Below, piece after piece: positions 11,486-21,739 of a stretch of 64,000 nucleotides of DNA (positions within the stretch are counted from its first letter, which is position 1; each line of letters opens with the position of its first letter). Under the pieces are notes generated by a model. That model was given only the letters and a program-made list of their open reading frames with translations, was not told the origin of the DNA and ran no database searches. The translations under genes and the position numbers were made by a program. This DNA is from Brasenia schreberi (Eukaryota; Streptophyta; Magnoliopsida; Nymphaeales; Cabombaceae): the NCBI GenBank assembly GCA_036023115.1, contig JAYKKT010000089.1:20889001-20953000 (forward strand), in the 5' to 3' direction.

Positions 11486-11530
11486 CGGGGTTGTAATAAC
11501 GGAGCATAGTCTCCCCCCGTTGTAATAACG
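11486..11530 (+). promoter_or_regulatory. Paired TTGTAATAACG with hairpin (E1 LTR)
   Basis: TTGTAATAACG occurs at 11491 and 11520, separated by a GGAG/CTCC mini-hairpin, and CGGGG before the first copy can pair with CCCCG before the second. Nearly unchanged in the other LTRs. Could mark transcript 3' end formation. Confidence 0.45.
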
Positions 11531-11659
11531 TGGCTTGGCACACCCACACACACGTGCACTCTCTTAGTCGTGCACGATTTTGAATACACACGGGCCTAAT
11601 CAGCCCCTAATACATAATTATATATATATATATTTTTTAACTTACGTAGGGTTTTGCTT

Positions 11660-11981
11660 AAGTTGGGTGTGTTGTCTTTCAATTCAAGCACTCACACACA
11701 TTGAGCCTTCGCTCTTATTTGAAAGACCCAAGTAAGGGCCGTGCTATACTATTTGGGTTTCATTTCATGTCGGGTGTGTTGTCTTTCAATTCAAGCACTC
11801 ACACACATTGAGCCTTCGCTCTTATTTGAAAGACCCAAGTAAGGGCCGTGCTATACTATTTGGGTTTCATTTCATGTCGTGTGTGTAAGTCTTTCAATTC
11901 AAGCACTCACACACATTGAGCCTTCGCTCTTATTTGAAAGACCCAAGTAAGGGCCGTGCTATACTATTTGGGTTTCATTTC
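11660..11981 (+). repeat. 107-bp LTR minisatellite, E1, left part (3 units)
   Basis: Unit of 107-108 bp with CACACACATTGAGC and a GAGC-YTTC-GCTC mini-hairpin. GTCTTTCAA and TTGAAAGAC form an inverted repeat within the unit. S2 has inserted in the third unit. Confidence 0.88.
11977..11981. repeat. Target site duplication of S2, left copy (ATTTC)
   Basis: Identical to 15256-15260; five bases is the usual length for Ty3/gypsy integration. Confidence 0.92.
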
Positions 11982-12460
11982 TGTAAACACCCCGAAATCC
12001 CACGAATTTCTTCAAAACAACTTGGTTTTGTACAAGCAGCCCCAAAGGGCCATTTTGAGTCTGGAAACCCAGGAGCCTTCCAGACAACCCTGTATATACG
12101 TTTTAAACTCTATATTTCAAAAATATATAATATAGATTTTGAAAACCTTTTAAAACACGTTTTGAAAACCCCAAAACAGTTTGGCCTAATCAAGACAGGA
12201 CCAGCAAAGTCAAAAAGAGCCCGGAACCGGAGCACATGTCAAGCCCGGCACAGCAACTCTCGTATCACATCCATACCCCCAGGATCTCGAACGTCCAAGA
12301 CCCTGTTCTTATCAAAATGTCATTTGAAGTCATCTCCGGAAGGCAGAAACGGAGGCGGACAACCATGTTGGCGAAGACCCAACGCAGATGGAGTACTGAT
12401 GCTATCAGGCCCCGCACAAATCGTCCGTTTCGAACCCAGCTCGAAGGAGTCAGAGTTTAG

Positions 12461-12504
12461 TTTGGATTGGATCTGGACCATATATATCCAGATCCCAATC
12501 CAAA
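12461..12504 (+). promoter_or_regulatory. U3 foldback of S2
   Basis: TTTGGATTGG-ATCTGGA pairs with TCCAGAT-CCCAATCCAAA around CCATATATA. The E12 LTR copy is at 49906-49949. More GGATTTGGAT/ATCCAAATCC words follow to about 12560. Confidence 0.6.
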
Positions 12505-12593
12505 CCCATATGTGGACTTGGATTTGGATTTGGATCCAGAGATCCAATCCAATATCCATATCCATGGCCCACATCACCTTGTCATAAATGGAG

Positions 12594-12618
12594 GTGGGGC
12601 CCACTTGAAATTCACGTG
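12594..12618 (+). promoter_or_regulatory. TCP-like site and G-box in S2 U3
   Basis: GTGGGGCCCAC (12594-12604) contains the GGNCCCAC core bound by plant TCP factors; CACGTG (12613-12618) is a G-box. The same pair, 8 or 9 bases apart, is at 4571-4595, 23629-23653 and 50039-50063; 18730-18754 and 54838-54862 have one base changed in the first site. Confidence 0.5.
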
Positions 12619-13207
12619 GGATTATGGGCATGAGAGAGAGTGGGGATGGAAAATATCAAGAGTGTTGTAATTAAGCTTGACTTGTGTGTCAAGTTTGGGG
12701 TTAATCATGTGGGTTAGCCTAATCGAGTGGGTTTAAGCTTGTAATTAGCCAAAACCTAACCTAGGGCTGCACCAACATGAGGTGGTTAAGGTCTATGGGC
12801 CATGCAAAGGGAGCTCCTTCACCTAAACCTAACCCTAAACACCTAATCCTAGCCTTCCACCCTAATCCACCCCTAATCTGAGCCTAATCACCTAACCCAC
12901 TTCCCTAATCCCGGCCTAATCCCAACCTAATCACCGAACCCACTTCCCTAATCCTTCCCTAAACCTAGGTTAATTTCCCTAAACCTAGCCTAATCACCTA
13001 ACCTAGCTCACTAAACCTCACCCTAAAACCCAACCACCTAACCTAGCCCTAAACCCCTAAACCACCCCTAGCCCACAATCTACCCAAACCACTAGTTTTC
13101 AAAATATCTGGCCCTACCCTTTCCAGCCCACCTTATCTTCATACCACCCTACCTAAACCACCTAACCACTACCCCAAACCCAGCCCTAACCGACCTACCC
13201 AACTCCC

Positions 13208-13238
13208 TATATAAACCCCCCCTCTTGGGGGCGGGTTT
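13208..13238 (+). promoter_or_regulatory. S2 TATA box and inverted repeat
   Basis: TATATAAA then AAACCCCCCC, a CTCTT spacer, and GGGGGCGGGTTT. Transcription would start about where the inverted repeat lies. Confidence 0.65.
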
Positions 13239-14159
13239 TTCTAGCTAGAACCCCTCACCAATCCCAGCCGGGCCCTCTCTTTCCCCCACTTCCCAGCCCA
13301 GCCGAACCCGCTCCACCTCCTCCACTGCTCCACCTGCGCCGCCTGCACCACCACCATCCCTCCATCCCACCACAGCTTGCACCGCCATCTCCACCACCTC
13401 CCAGCCAAGCCTCATTGCCTTCCCCAAGCCCAGCCGGGCACCACCTTCTCCCCATTCGGTAAGTACCCCCCAACTCTACCTAACTCCTTCTCTACTCCCT
13501 CTCCACTCCTAGCCACCCACCATACCACCATCTTACCTACACATCAGCCCCTTGCAGCCACCATTCTCACTTAGCCGAACCTAGCACAACCTAAACCACC
13601 GGCCACTACCTAACTACCCTAACTACACCCGGCCAGCCATCTCTTTTCCCCTTAGACTCCCATTCGGCCTTCCCTTAAACTCCCCTTAGGTCCATATACC
13701 CTAACACTCTATACTCTCCATTCGTGGCCCTACATATTCACTTGCCCCAGCCCCTTTAATTCCCCACATCAAGGCGACACCCACTTGCAGCCGGCCACCT
13801 TCGAGGCGCCTATCCCGCGCCCCACTTGCAGCCGGCCAGCACCCTTTGTCCTTCACCCTCGCGGAGCTCCCGTTTGCAGCCCAAGGCGAAGGCCAAGCCC
13901 ACGCTCAAGCAAGGCCTCTATGGACCAGCTACTCGTAAGTGCCTAAACTCGGTCTTTAGTTGTATACTTGCTTGAGATTCAATTTGATACGGGGTTGTAA
14001 TAACGGAGCATAGTCTCCCCCCGCTTGTAATAACGTGGCTTGGCACACCCACACACGTGCACTCTCTTAGTTGTGCACGATTTTGAACACACACGGGCCT
14101 AATCAGCCCCTAATACATAAGTGCATATATATACTTTCATTTTCGAAGGGTTTTGCTTA

Positions 14160-14680
14160 AGTTGGGTGCGTTGTCTTTCAATTCAAGCACTCACACACAT
14201 TGAGCTTTCGCTCTTATTTGAAAGACCCAAGTAAGGGCCGACCTATACTATTTGGGTTTCATTTCATGTCGTGTGAGTAAGTCTTTCAATTCAAGCACTT
14301 TCACACACATTGAGCTTTCGCTCTTATTTGAAAGACCCAAGTAAGGGCCGACCTATACTATTTGGGTTTCATTTCATGTCGTGTGAGTAAGTCTTTCAAT
14401 TCAAGCACTTTCACACACATTGAGCCTTCGCTCTTATTCCCAAGACCTTAGTAAAGGCCTTATTGCAGTTATATTTGGGTTTCATTTATGTCGTGTGTGT
14501 AGTACTTCAATTCAAGCACTCTCACACACATTGAGCCTTCGCTCTTACTCCCAAGACCTTAGTCAAGGCCATACTGCAATTTATATTTGGGTTTAATTTC
14601 ATGTCGTGTGTGTAAGTCTTTCAATTCAAGCACGCACCCACATTGAGCCTTCGCTCTTATTTGCAAGACCCAAGTAAGGG
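14160..14680 (+). repeat. 107-bp LTR minisatellite in S2 (5 units)
   Basis: Five CACATTGAGC-containing units. The second and third start with CACTTTCACACACATT, a 2-base longer variant not seen in E1. Confidence 0.85.
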
Positions 14681-15040
14681 CTCATATACATACTCTATAT
14701 ACATATTTCCCTTCGGTTATTTCCCTTCGGTTATTTCCCTTCAGTATTGTCTTTATATTTCGGGTTTTCCCTTTGGAGTAGCGTGAGTTTGCATTGCATC
14801 TACGCCATACCACGAGGTAGGACGCATATTGCATCAAAGCAAGCCCCGCTCGAATTTGCCCATGTAGTGGAGTGTTCATAACACACAAACTAGGTGGCCC
14901 GAAGAGGGATAAAAGAAAAGACTTAGGCACGTGCAAATCCACGTGATCTAAAACATGCAACCGCATTTTTAAGACCCGAAATAGACACCTCAAACCGCTT
15001 CGTAGACTTTCTCTCCAAAACTCGATTTTTGCAAAGCGTA

Positions 15041-15169
15041 CAGACTGACCCTTGCGCATCGGTGCAAGAAGGTCTGCGACGACAAGAGCTTACTTGCTCA
15101 CAGTCGCCACGTTTAGAAGTCAGTGTTAAAAATATCTTCGCTAGCTTAAGTAAGCTAGCTGGCACGCCC
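15041..15169 (+). promoter_or_regulatory. S2 U5 structured block (SL-I, SL-II, PBS echo)
   Basis: SL-I 15041-15076: CAGAC/GTCTG outer arms, CTTGCGC/GTGCAAG inner arms, ATCG loop. SL-II 15140-15159: GCTAGCTTA/TAAGCTAGC, two-base loop. TGGCACGCCC (15160-15169) follows at once and equals the first ten bases of the E12 primer binding site. Confidence 0.75.
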
Positions 15170-15255
15170 TGTTTGCATACATAGGCCTTAGACACACGAG
15201 AGGATCCGCTCCGAGCCTGAAAAAGGCGAGAGGTAGGGATTTTCGCGCGTCTACA

Positions 15256-15260
15256 ATTTC
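15256..15260. repeat. Target site duplication of S2, right copy (ATTTC)
   Basis: Removing S2 and one copy restores an uninterrupted minisatellite unit (GGGTTTCATTTCATGTCG). Confidence 0.92.
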
Positions 15261-15665
15261 ATGTCGGGTGTGTTGTCTTTCAATTCAAGCACTCACACAC
15301 ATTGAGCCTTCGCTCTTATTTGAAAGACCTAAGTAAGGGTCGTGCTATACTATTTGGGTTTCATTTCATGTCGTGTGTGTAAGTCTTTCAATTCAAGCAC
15401 TCACACACATTGAGCCTTCGCTCTTATTTGAAAGACCCAAGAAAGGGCCGTCTTATACTATTTGGGTTTAATTTCATGTTGTGTGCGTACTACTTCAATT
15501 CAAGCACTCACACACATTGAGCTTTCGCTCTTATTCCCAAGACCTTAATCAAGGCCATATTGCAAGTTATATTTGGGTTTCATTTCATGTCGTGTGTGTA
15601 AGTCTTTCAATTCAAGCACGCACCCACATTGAGCCTTCGCTCTTATTTGCAAGACCCGAGTAAGG
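15256..15665 (+). repeat. 107-bp LTR minisatellite, E1, right part (4 units)
   Basis: Continuation of the array after S2. Two units are of the TTTGAAAGACCC type, one of the CTCCCAAGACCTT-like type and one ends in TTTGCAAGACCC, so two diverged unit types alternate within one LTR. Confidence 0.85.
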
Positions 15666-16050
15666 GCCCATATATATATCTTATATACATATCTACCTTC
15701 GGCATTTACATTACAAGTCATTTCCCTTCGGTTATTTCCCTTCGGCATTGTCTTTACATTCGGGTTTTCCCTTTGGAGTAGCGTGAGTTTGCATTGCATC
15801 TACGCCATACCACGAGGTAGGATGCATATTGCATCAAAGCAAGCCCCGTACTCCCGCTCAAATTCGCCCCATGTAGTGGAGTGTTCATAACACACACATA
15901 GGTGGCCCATAAAGGGATAAAAAGAAAGACTTAGGCACGTGCAAATCCACGTGATCTAAAATCTGCAATCGCATTGAAAAGACCCGAATCAAACACCTCG
16001 AACAGCTTTCGTAGGCTTTTCCTACCCTAAACTCGATTTTTAAAAGCGTA

Positions 16051-16179
16051 CAGACTGACCCTTGTGCATCGGTGCAAGAAGGTCTGCGACGACAAGAGCT
16101 CACTTGCTCACAGTCACCACATTAGAAGTCAGATTAAAAATATATCTTCGCTAGCTTAGGTAAGCTAGCTGGCATGCCC
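16051..16179 (+). promoter_or_regulatory. E1 LTR U5 structured block
   Basis: SL-I 16051-16086 with CTTGTGC/GTGCAAG (a further C-to-T change that leaves a G-U pair), SL-II 16150-16169 with a GG loop, and echo TGGCATGCCC at 16170-16179. Confidence 0.7.
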
Positions 16180-16269
16180 TGTTTATACAAATAGGCCTTA
16201 GACACACAAGAGGATCTGCTCTAGGCCCTAAGAAGCCAAAGGGGAGGCGGGGATTTTCCTGCGTCTACA

Positions 16270-16964
16270 CTTGGCTCGATTTGGGGTTCCACGAGACCTT
16301 GTGTCTGATAATGGCACCCCATTCAAGAACGAGCGGATGGTTAAGTTGTGCAACACTTATGGCATAACTCACCACTTCTCTTCGCCCTACTACCCTCAAG
16401 GCAATGGCCAAGCGAAGCCACAAACAAGACTCTCATTAGTATAATTGAGAAGACTTTAGAGAAGGGTAGGACGTGGCACGAGAAGCTGGATGAAGCCTTA
16501 TGGACTTATAGGACTTCCATCCAGACTCCCACGAATGCCACATCATTCGAATTGGTCTATGGCACAAACGACATTCTTCCCATTCATACTCAATTGCATT
16601 CATTCCATACATCCATTGCACTCGACCTCCCCCTAGAGACGCTTCAGCATGCTAGGATGGCCGAACTAGATTTGCTAGATGAGAGGCGACTCCTTGCTAT
16701 GAATCATGCTCGTGCATACCGACAAAGGATAGCCCGACACTATGGCAAACACATGAGACCTCGCCACTTTGAAGTGGGAGATCTGGTTTTGGAAATCATC
16801 CACTATCGTGGCCCACATCCCCTTGGAAAGTGGTGCCCCAAGTGGGATGGACCCTATGTTGTATGTGCAACCACCACGAACAACTCGTATTGGTTGATCG
16901 ATGTAGAAGGTAGGAATTTAGCGGATCCTATCAATATTCAATACTTAAAGAAATATTATGTGTA
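16270..16964 (+). pseudogene. pol: E2 integrase, C-terminal half
   Basis: Begins inside the integrase core, directly after the E1 LTR, at the position matching 2126 of E1. The second catalytic Asp (in SDNGTPF) is present. A single C is missing near 16413, in the codons around the catalytic Glu (E1 has CAAGCCGAAGCC), so the frame shifts exactly there; downstream the tail is open to 16964 with the DGPYVV motif and the usual NIQYLKKYYV end. The N-terminal half must lie left of E1, outside the window. Confidence 0.92.
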
Positions 16965-18141
16965 GGATTTGGGTTAAATTCCAAATTTCAAAAACCTTTA
17001 GGGATAGCTGCCCTGAGACCTGAAAATAAGGTGCGAAAGCAAAATCGTGTGACCCTGAGTAAGAGAATTCGCACTTGTGAAAGAGCGGAGTTTTCCAAAA
17101 TCGAGTTTACATTTCAAAATCCTTCTTCTTACAAAGAAAGCCCTAGTTCAATATAGCAAGATACTTGCAAGTAGTACGTGCTATTTCTAAATAGGCTGAT
17201 CTGGAATGGATCGAGTGTGAGCTTGGGATAAGTCCTCCCCTCTTCTCTTCTCCTTCCAGAAGGAAAACGTGGCCCAAATAAAGGAAATTTTCTCATCCAA
17301 AGTCTCTTTCCAAAAGAAAGAAACCAGAATCCAAAAGGAAAAATCGATTCTCTTGTGAAAAAAAGAGGGATTAAAGAAAAAATACTCCCAAAGGGGAGAC
17401 CCTCTATGAAAAAAAGAAAAAGAGGCCAAAAAGCTCAAAAAGAGCAGTTTTCCGCCTTCTATGCCTCAAACCACGAGACGCTTCAGAAGGGACCGTGGTA
17501 TCTCTTTCCCATCCCTAGCTTATCCCAAGTAAAACATGGTTCATTTCGAGGAATCCTAAAGTAAAAATAGGATTTACTTACTTGAATTTCATTTTGTTTG
17601 AGAATTTGACGTTTCGAGTAAGACGTAGGAATTTGAAATATACCTTGTTTTCTTATAAAACCTCCACTAGATAAGCGAGTGTCAAGACTCAAGCTAAGGC
17701 AAACACGAAGAGCTCGAGATCCTTAGGATTGAGACTCAAGACAGTTGTCCCTTTTTGTAAATAGCTTTTGTAAATAAATTTTGAAAATCGAACATCGAAC
17801 AGCATAGGATCTGCTCACTTGGAGCAACAGGCCTTTGTAAGTCTCGAGAGTTCGACCATATCTGGTCTCTGGGAGGTCGCCACTCTTGGCACCACACTCA
17901 TGTCATGCATCTACATTTCCATGCATGGCACTTGCATAAATATGATCCCATTTTAGGACCAGATTCCATACAAATCCCTTTGGCGTGATATCTCCTCCTA
18001 CCAGGGTTTTAAAAGTGAGATTTTGCTAAAGATTGGGACGATCCCATATTTTCGTGGTTAGATCTTGGGAAACATTGGAAGGGGTGTTTGTCGTCTTTGC
18101 CATTATCCAAATCGATTTGGACAATGCCAAAGAGGGGCATC
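16965..18141 (+). other. E2 3' untranslated segment
   Basis: Collinear with 2821-3988 of E1. No kept reading frame. It ends in the polypurine foldback. Confidence 0.8.
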
Positions 18142-18152
18142 TGTAAACACCA
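18081..18152 (+). promoter_or_regulatory. E2 polypurine tract foldback
   Basis: Centre at 18113/18114. Left arm CTTTGCCATTATCCAAATC, right arm GATTTGGACAATGCCAAAG; compared with E1 one C-G pair has become A-T on both arms. AAAGAGGGGCATC precedes the LTR. Confidence 0.7.
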
Positions 18153-19210
18153 CGAAATCCCACGAACTTCTCAAAATAACCTAGTTTTATAAAAGAAGCC
18201 CCAAAGGGCTATTTTGAATCTTGAAACCTAGGAGCCTTCCAGACAAACCCTGTACATATGTTTTAAAATATGTATGATGTGTTTTTAAAACCTTTTAAAT
18301 ACATTTTGAAACCCCACGAAGCAGCTTGGCCTGATGAAAGCAGGACCAGAAGAGCCAAAGAGACCCAAAATCGGAGCACATGTTGAGCCTGGCACAGCAA
18401 CTCTCGTGTTAGATTCATCCCCAGGATCTCGAACGTCCAAGTCCCTGTTATCAACAAAAGTCATGTGAAATCATCTCCGAAAGGTGAAAACAGAAGCGGA
18501 CGACCACGTTGGCGAAGACCCAACGCAAGACGGAGTACTGATGCTATCAGGCCCCGCACAAACCATTTGTTTCGAACATACCCTGAAGGAGTCAGAATTC
18601 AGTTTGGATTGGATCTGGACCATATATATCCATATCCCAATCCAAACGTATATGTGGATTTGGATTTGGATCCAAAGATCCAATCCAATATCCACATCCA
18701 TGGCCCACATCACCTTCTCATAAATGGAGGTAGGGCCCACTTGAAATTCACGTGGGATTATGGGCATGAGAGAGAATGGGGAGGATTAAGCTTGAGGAAA
18801 TGTATTAAGCTTGACTTGTGTGTCAAGTTTCGAGTTAATCATGTGGGTTAGCCTAATTAGTGTGGGTTTAAGCTTGTATGAACCTGCACCTAACCTAAGG
18901 CTGCACCAACATGATGCAATGAAGCCCATGGGCTATGCAAAGGGATGCTCCTAACCCAATCCTAAGCCAAAACCCTTAATCCTAGCAATTTGCCCTAATC
19001 CCGGCCTAATCCTAAACTAATCACCTAACCCACTTCCCTAATCCCAGCCTAATCCCAACCTAATCACCTAACCCACCTCCCTAATCCTTCCCTAAACCTA
19101 GCCTAAATATCTGGTCCCCCCTAAATATCTAGCCCACCTTATCACCACACCACCACCACCTAACCACTAAACCACCCCTTCAAAACCAGCCCACCGACCT
19201 CTTGAAAATT

Positions 19211-19240
19211 CTATAAAACCCCCCCTAGTGGGCAGGTTTT
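19211..19240 (+). promoter_or_regulatory. E2 LTR TATA box and inverted repeat
   Basis: CTATAAAA followed by AAAACCCCCCC and GGGCAGGTTTT, the weakest version of this inverted repeat in the window. Confidence 0.55.
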
Positions 19241-19308
19241 TCAAGGTTTTTCAGCCACCAGCCCAGTCGAGCCCTCTCTCACCCCATTGCTCTCTTCACT
19301 CACTTGCT

Positions 19309-19432
19309 CCACCGCCACCTCCCGGCCTGCACCACTCCACGCCACCGCCACCTCCCAGCCTGCACCACTCCACGCCACCGCCACCTCCCAGCCTGCACCA
19401 CTCCACGCCACCGCCACCTCCCAGCCTACCCC
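19309..19432. repeat. 33-bp tandem repeat, about 4 units
   Basis: Unit GCCTGCACCACTCCACG plus CCACCGCCACCTCCCA, starting at 19325, 19358, 19391 and 19424. Since 33 is a multiple of 3, long proline/histidine/alanine-rich frames appear on both strands; these are a by-product. Confidence 0.92.
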
Positions 19433-20429
19433 GTTCCATAGCATCCACTCCTTTCACCCGGCTGCATCCACAACTTCCACCCGCCAACCTCCCTTGCCTC
19501 TCCAGTTAGTACCTTATCCTAACTTCACCCTATCTTCACTCCCCCTCCACTCTCAGCCACCCCATAGCACCCTACCTTAGCCTAGTCTCCATTCCATTCA
19601 GCCGGCCACCACCTAGCTATCCGACACCCTTCAACCATACCTAGCCGCACCACCCGCTGCCCTACCTTCCCATTAGTGACACCCCCTAACTACCCCAGCC
19701 ACCTTGCCTCTTTCCCTAGGACCTGCCCTTCCTCCCCTTCAACCATCCCTTAGCCAACACCCTAGCTAGCTCCCCCTTTGCCACTCCTAAACGCCCCTAG
19801 CTAGCTCTCCCTTTGCCACTCCTAAACGCCCCTAGCTACCCCAGCCGGCCACCACCTAACCAGCCCCTAGTCGGCCAGCCGCAGCTGGCTGCACCTTGTC
19901 ACACCCGTAGCCTTCCACCCTCTCCTTTAAACCAGCCCCTAGTCACCCCTTAGCTCCACCTTCCCTAGTACCTGCCCTACACCTTAGTGACACTCCCTAA
20001 CTACCCCAACACCAAGACACTACAGCAGCACCCTCCTAGCAGCCAGCAAGCCCCAAGGCGCCACATCCGCCACCCTTGCTTCACCCGGCCAGTCCACTCC
20101 CTTACCGTGCTATTCTGAGGAGCTCCCTCTTACAACCCAAGGTGACGCTCAAGCCCAAGCTCAAGCAAGTCACCTCCGGACCAGCTATACGTAAGTGCCT
20201 AACTCGGTCCTCATTTGTAGACTTGCTTAAGTTAAATTAAATTTGATACGGGGTTGTAATAACGGAGCATTGTCTCCCCCCGCTTGTAATAACGTGGCTT
20301 GGCACACCCACACACACTTGCACTTGAGCCTATCTCGCTCTTAGTCGTGCACGATTTTGAACACACACGGGCCTAATCAGCCCTTAAGATATAAATTTAT
20401 TTATATAATTTAAGTTGCGTGGGGTTTTG

Positions 20430-20640
20430 CTTAAGTTGTGCGTGTAGTCTTTCAATTCTCGCACTCACACACATTGAGCTTTCGCTCTTACTCCCAAGAC
20501 CTTAGTTAAGGCCATATTGCAATTTATATTTGGGTTTAATTTCATGTGTGCGTAGTATTTCAATTATACACTCACACACATTGAGCTTTCGCTCTTACTC
20601 CCAAGACCTTAGTTAAGGCCATATTGCAAGCTATATTTGG
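20430..20640 (+). repeat. 107-bp LTR minisatellite in E2 (2 units)
   Basis: Both units are of the CTCCCAAGACCTT type. A third TTGAGCCTTTCCGCTCTT motif near 20823 lies outside the regular spacing. Confidence 0.75.
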
Positions 20641-21739
20641 GTTTCATTAAGTCGTGTGAGTTGTCTTTCAATATATACACAACACCCACGCAACACGTTG
20701 GCGACCTTCAGGCCCATATATATTATAAGTATTTCCCTTTCGGCTATGTCTTTAAGATTTGGGTTTTAAGGTTCAGTAGTATGCGTAGTCTTTACATATA
20801 TACATGGCATGCACTTGCACTATTGAGCCTTTCCGCTCTTAAGATATAGCCATATTTCCCTTTTCGCAATTTCCCTTCCACAATTTCTCTTTTGCAAATT
20901 ACATTTCAAGTCATTTCCCTTCGGCATTGTCTTTCAATTTCGGGTTTTCCCTTTGGAGTTGCGTGAGTTTGCATTGCATATACGCCATACCACAAGTTAG
21001 GATGCATATTGCATCAAAGCAAACCCCATACTCCCGCTCAAAATCGCCCCACTTAGGCTACGTGTTCATAACACACACCTAGTTGGCCCAAAAAGGGATA
21101 AAAAGAAAGACATAGGCACGTGCAAATCCACGTGAAATAAAATCTGAAAATCATACAAAAACAACCCGAGTCGAACACCTCAAAAGTTTTCGTAGGTTCT
21201 CGTATTTCAAAACTCGATTTTTAAGCGTACAGACTGACCCTTGCGACGAAAAGAGCTTGCTTGCTTGCTCTCAGTCGCCACGTTAGGAATCAGACTTAAA
21301 AAATTTCTCTTCGCTAGCTTAAGTAAGCTAGCTGGCTCGCCCTTTTCCTTAATAGGACTTAGACACACGAAAAGGTTCGCTTCAGGCCTAAGAACCAGGA
21401 GCGAAAACTTTCTGCGTCTACAGCTGCCCAAGGTGAACCGCGAGCCCAAGTGCAAGCAAGGTTAACATGGACCAGCTATTTGTAAGTGTCTAAACTTGGT
21501 CTATTACATTAACTTGCTTTATATTCAATTAAATTTTGATACGGGGTTGTAGTAAAGGAGCTTTGTCTCCCTCCGATTGTAATAACGTGGTTTGACACAC
21601 CCACACACACATGCACTTGAGCCTTTCCGCTCTTAGTTGCACACTTTTGCATACACACATGGGCCTTGACAGCCCCTAAGATATAGCCTTATTTATATAT
21701 ATTCGGTTGCGTGGGTTTATATTCAAGTTGTGTGCATTG

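Larger units (their letters stand above)
11982..15255 (+). mobile_element. S2: solo LTR with 5-bp target duplication
   Basis: 3274 bp, TGTAAACACC to TCTACA, with ATTTC on both sides (11977-11981 and 15256-15260). No PBS, gag or pol adjoins it, so the internal region was lost by LTR-LTR recombination. Order inside: U3 foldback 12461-12504; GTGGGGCCCAC 12594-12604 and G-box 12613-12618; CCTAA-rich tract about 12830-13080; TATATAAA 13208-13215 with AAACCCCCCC/GGGCGGGTTT to 13238; GTAAGT 13935-13940; five minisatellite units (14160-14680); U5 stem-loops 15041-15076 and 15140-15159. It landed in the repeat array of a sister LTR. Confidence 0.93.
3989..16269 (+). mobile_element. E1 3' LTR, split by S1, S2 and a tandem duplication
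   Basis: Starts TGTAAACACC next to the polypurine tract and ends TCTACA. Own segments: 3989-4997, 8399-9038, 10346-11981 and 15256-16269, about 3.65 kb without insertions and the duplicate. Inside: GTGGGGCCCAC (4571-4581) and G-box CACGTG (4590-4595); a CCTAA-rich tract; TATATAAA with inverted repeat (8616-8645, copied at 10563); GTAAGT (11432-11437); paired TTGTAATAACG (11491, 11520); seven units of the 107-bp minisatellite; U5 stem-loops (16051-16086, 16150-16169). The 5' LTR is off-window to the left. The next base on the right is integrase of E2, so CTTGG (16270-16274) is the expected target duplication. Confidence 0.85.
18142..21422 (+). mobile_element. E2 3' LTR
   Basis: 3281 bp, TGTAAACACC to TCTACA, uninterrupted. 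CTATAAAA at 19211-19218 with AAAACC/GGTTTT; GTAAGT 20191-20196; only two typical minisatellite units (20430-20640), followed by a diverged block that includes AACACCCACGCAACACGTTGG. SL-I in U5 has lost its 3' arm (21229-21250) but SL-II is perfect (21313-21332), with TGGCTCGCCC after it. On its right lies the middle of another LTR (E3), so E2 integrated there; GCTGC (21423-21427) is the expected target duplication. Confidence 0.88.

Noticed and set aside
11660..11981. CRISPR-like array
   Set aside because: Units are 107 bp with no distinct spacers, in a plant LTR; it is a minisatellite.
19228..19580. Three overlapping His/Pro-rich frames
   Set aside because: Produced by a 33-bp tandem repeat, a multiple of three, inside an LTR; not conserved in other LTRs.
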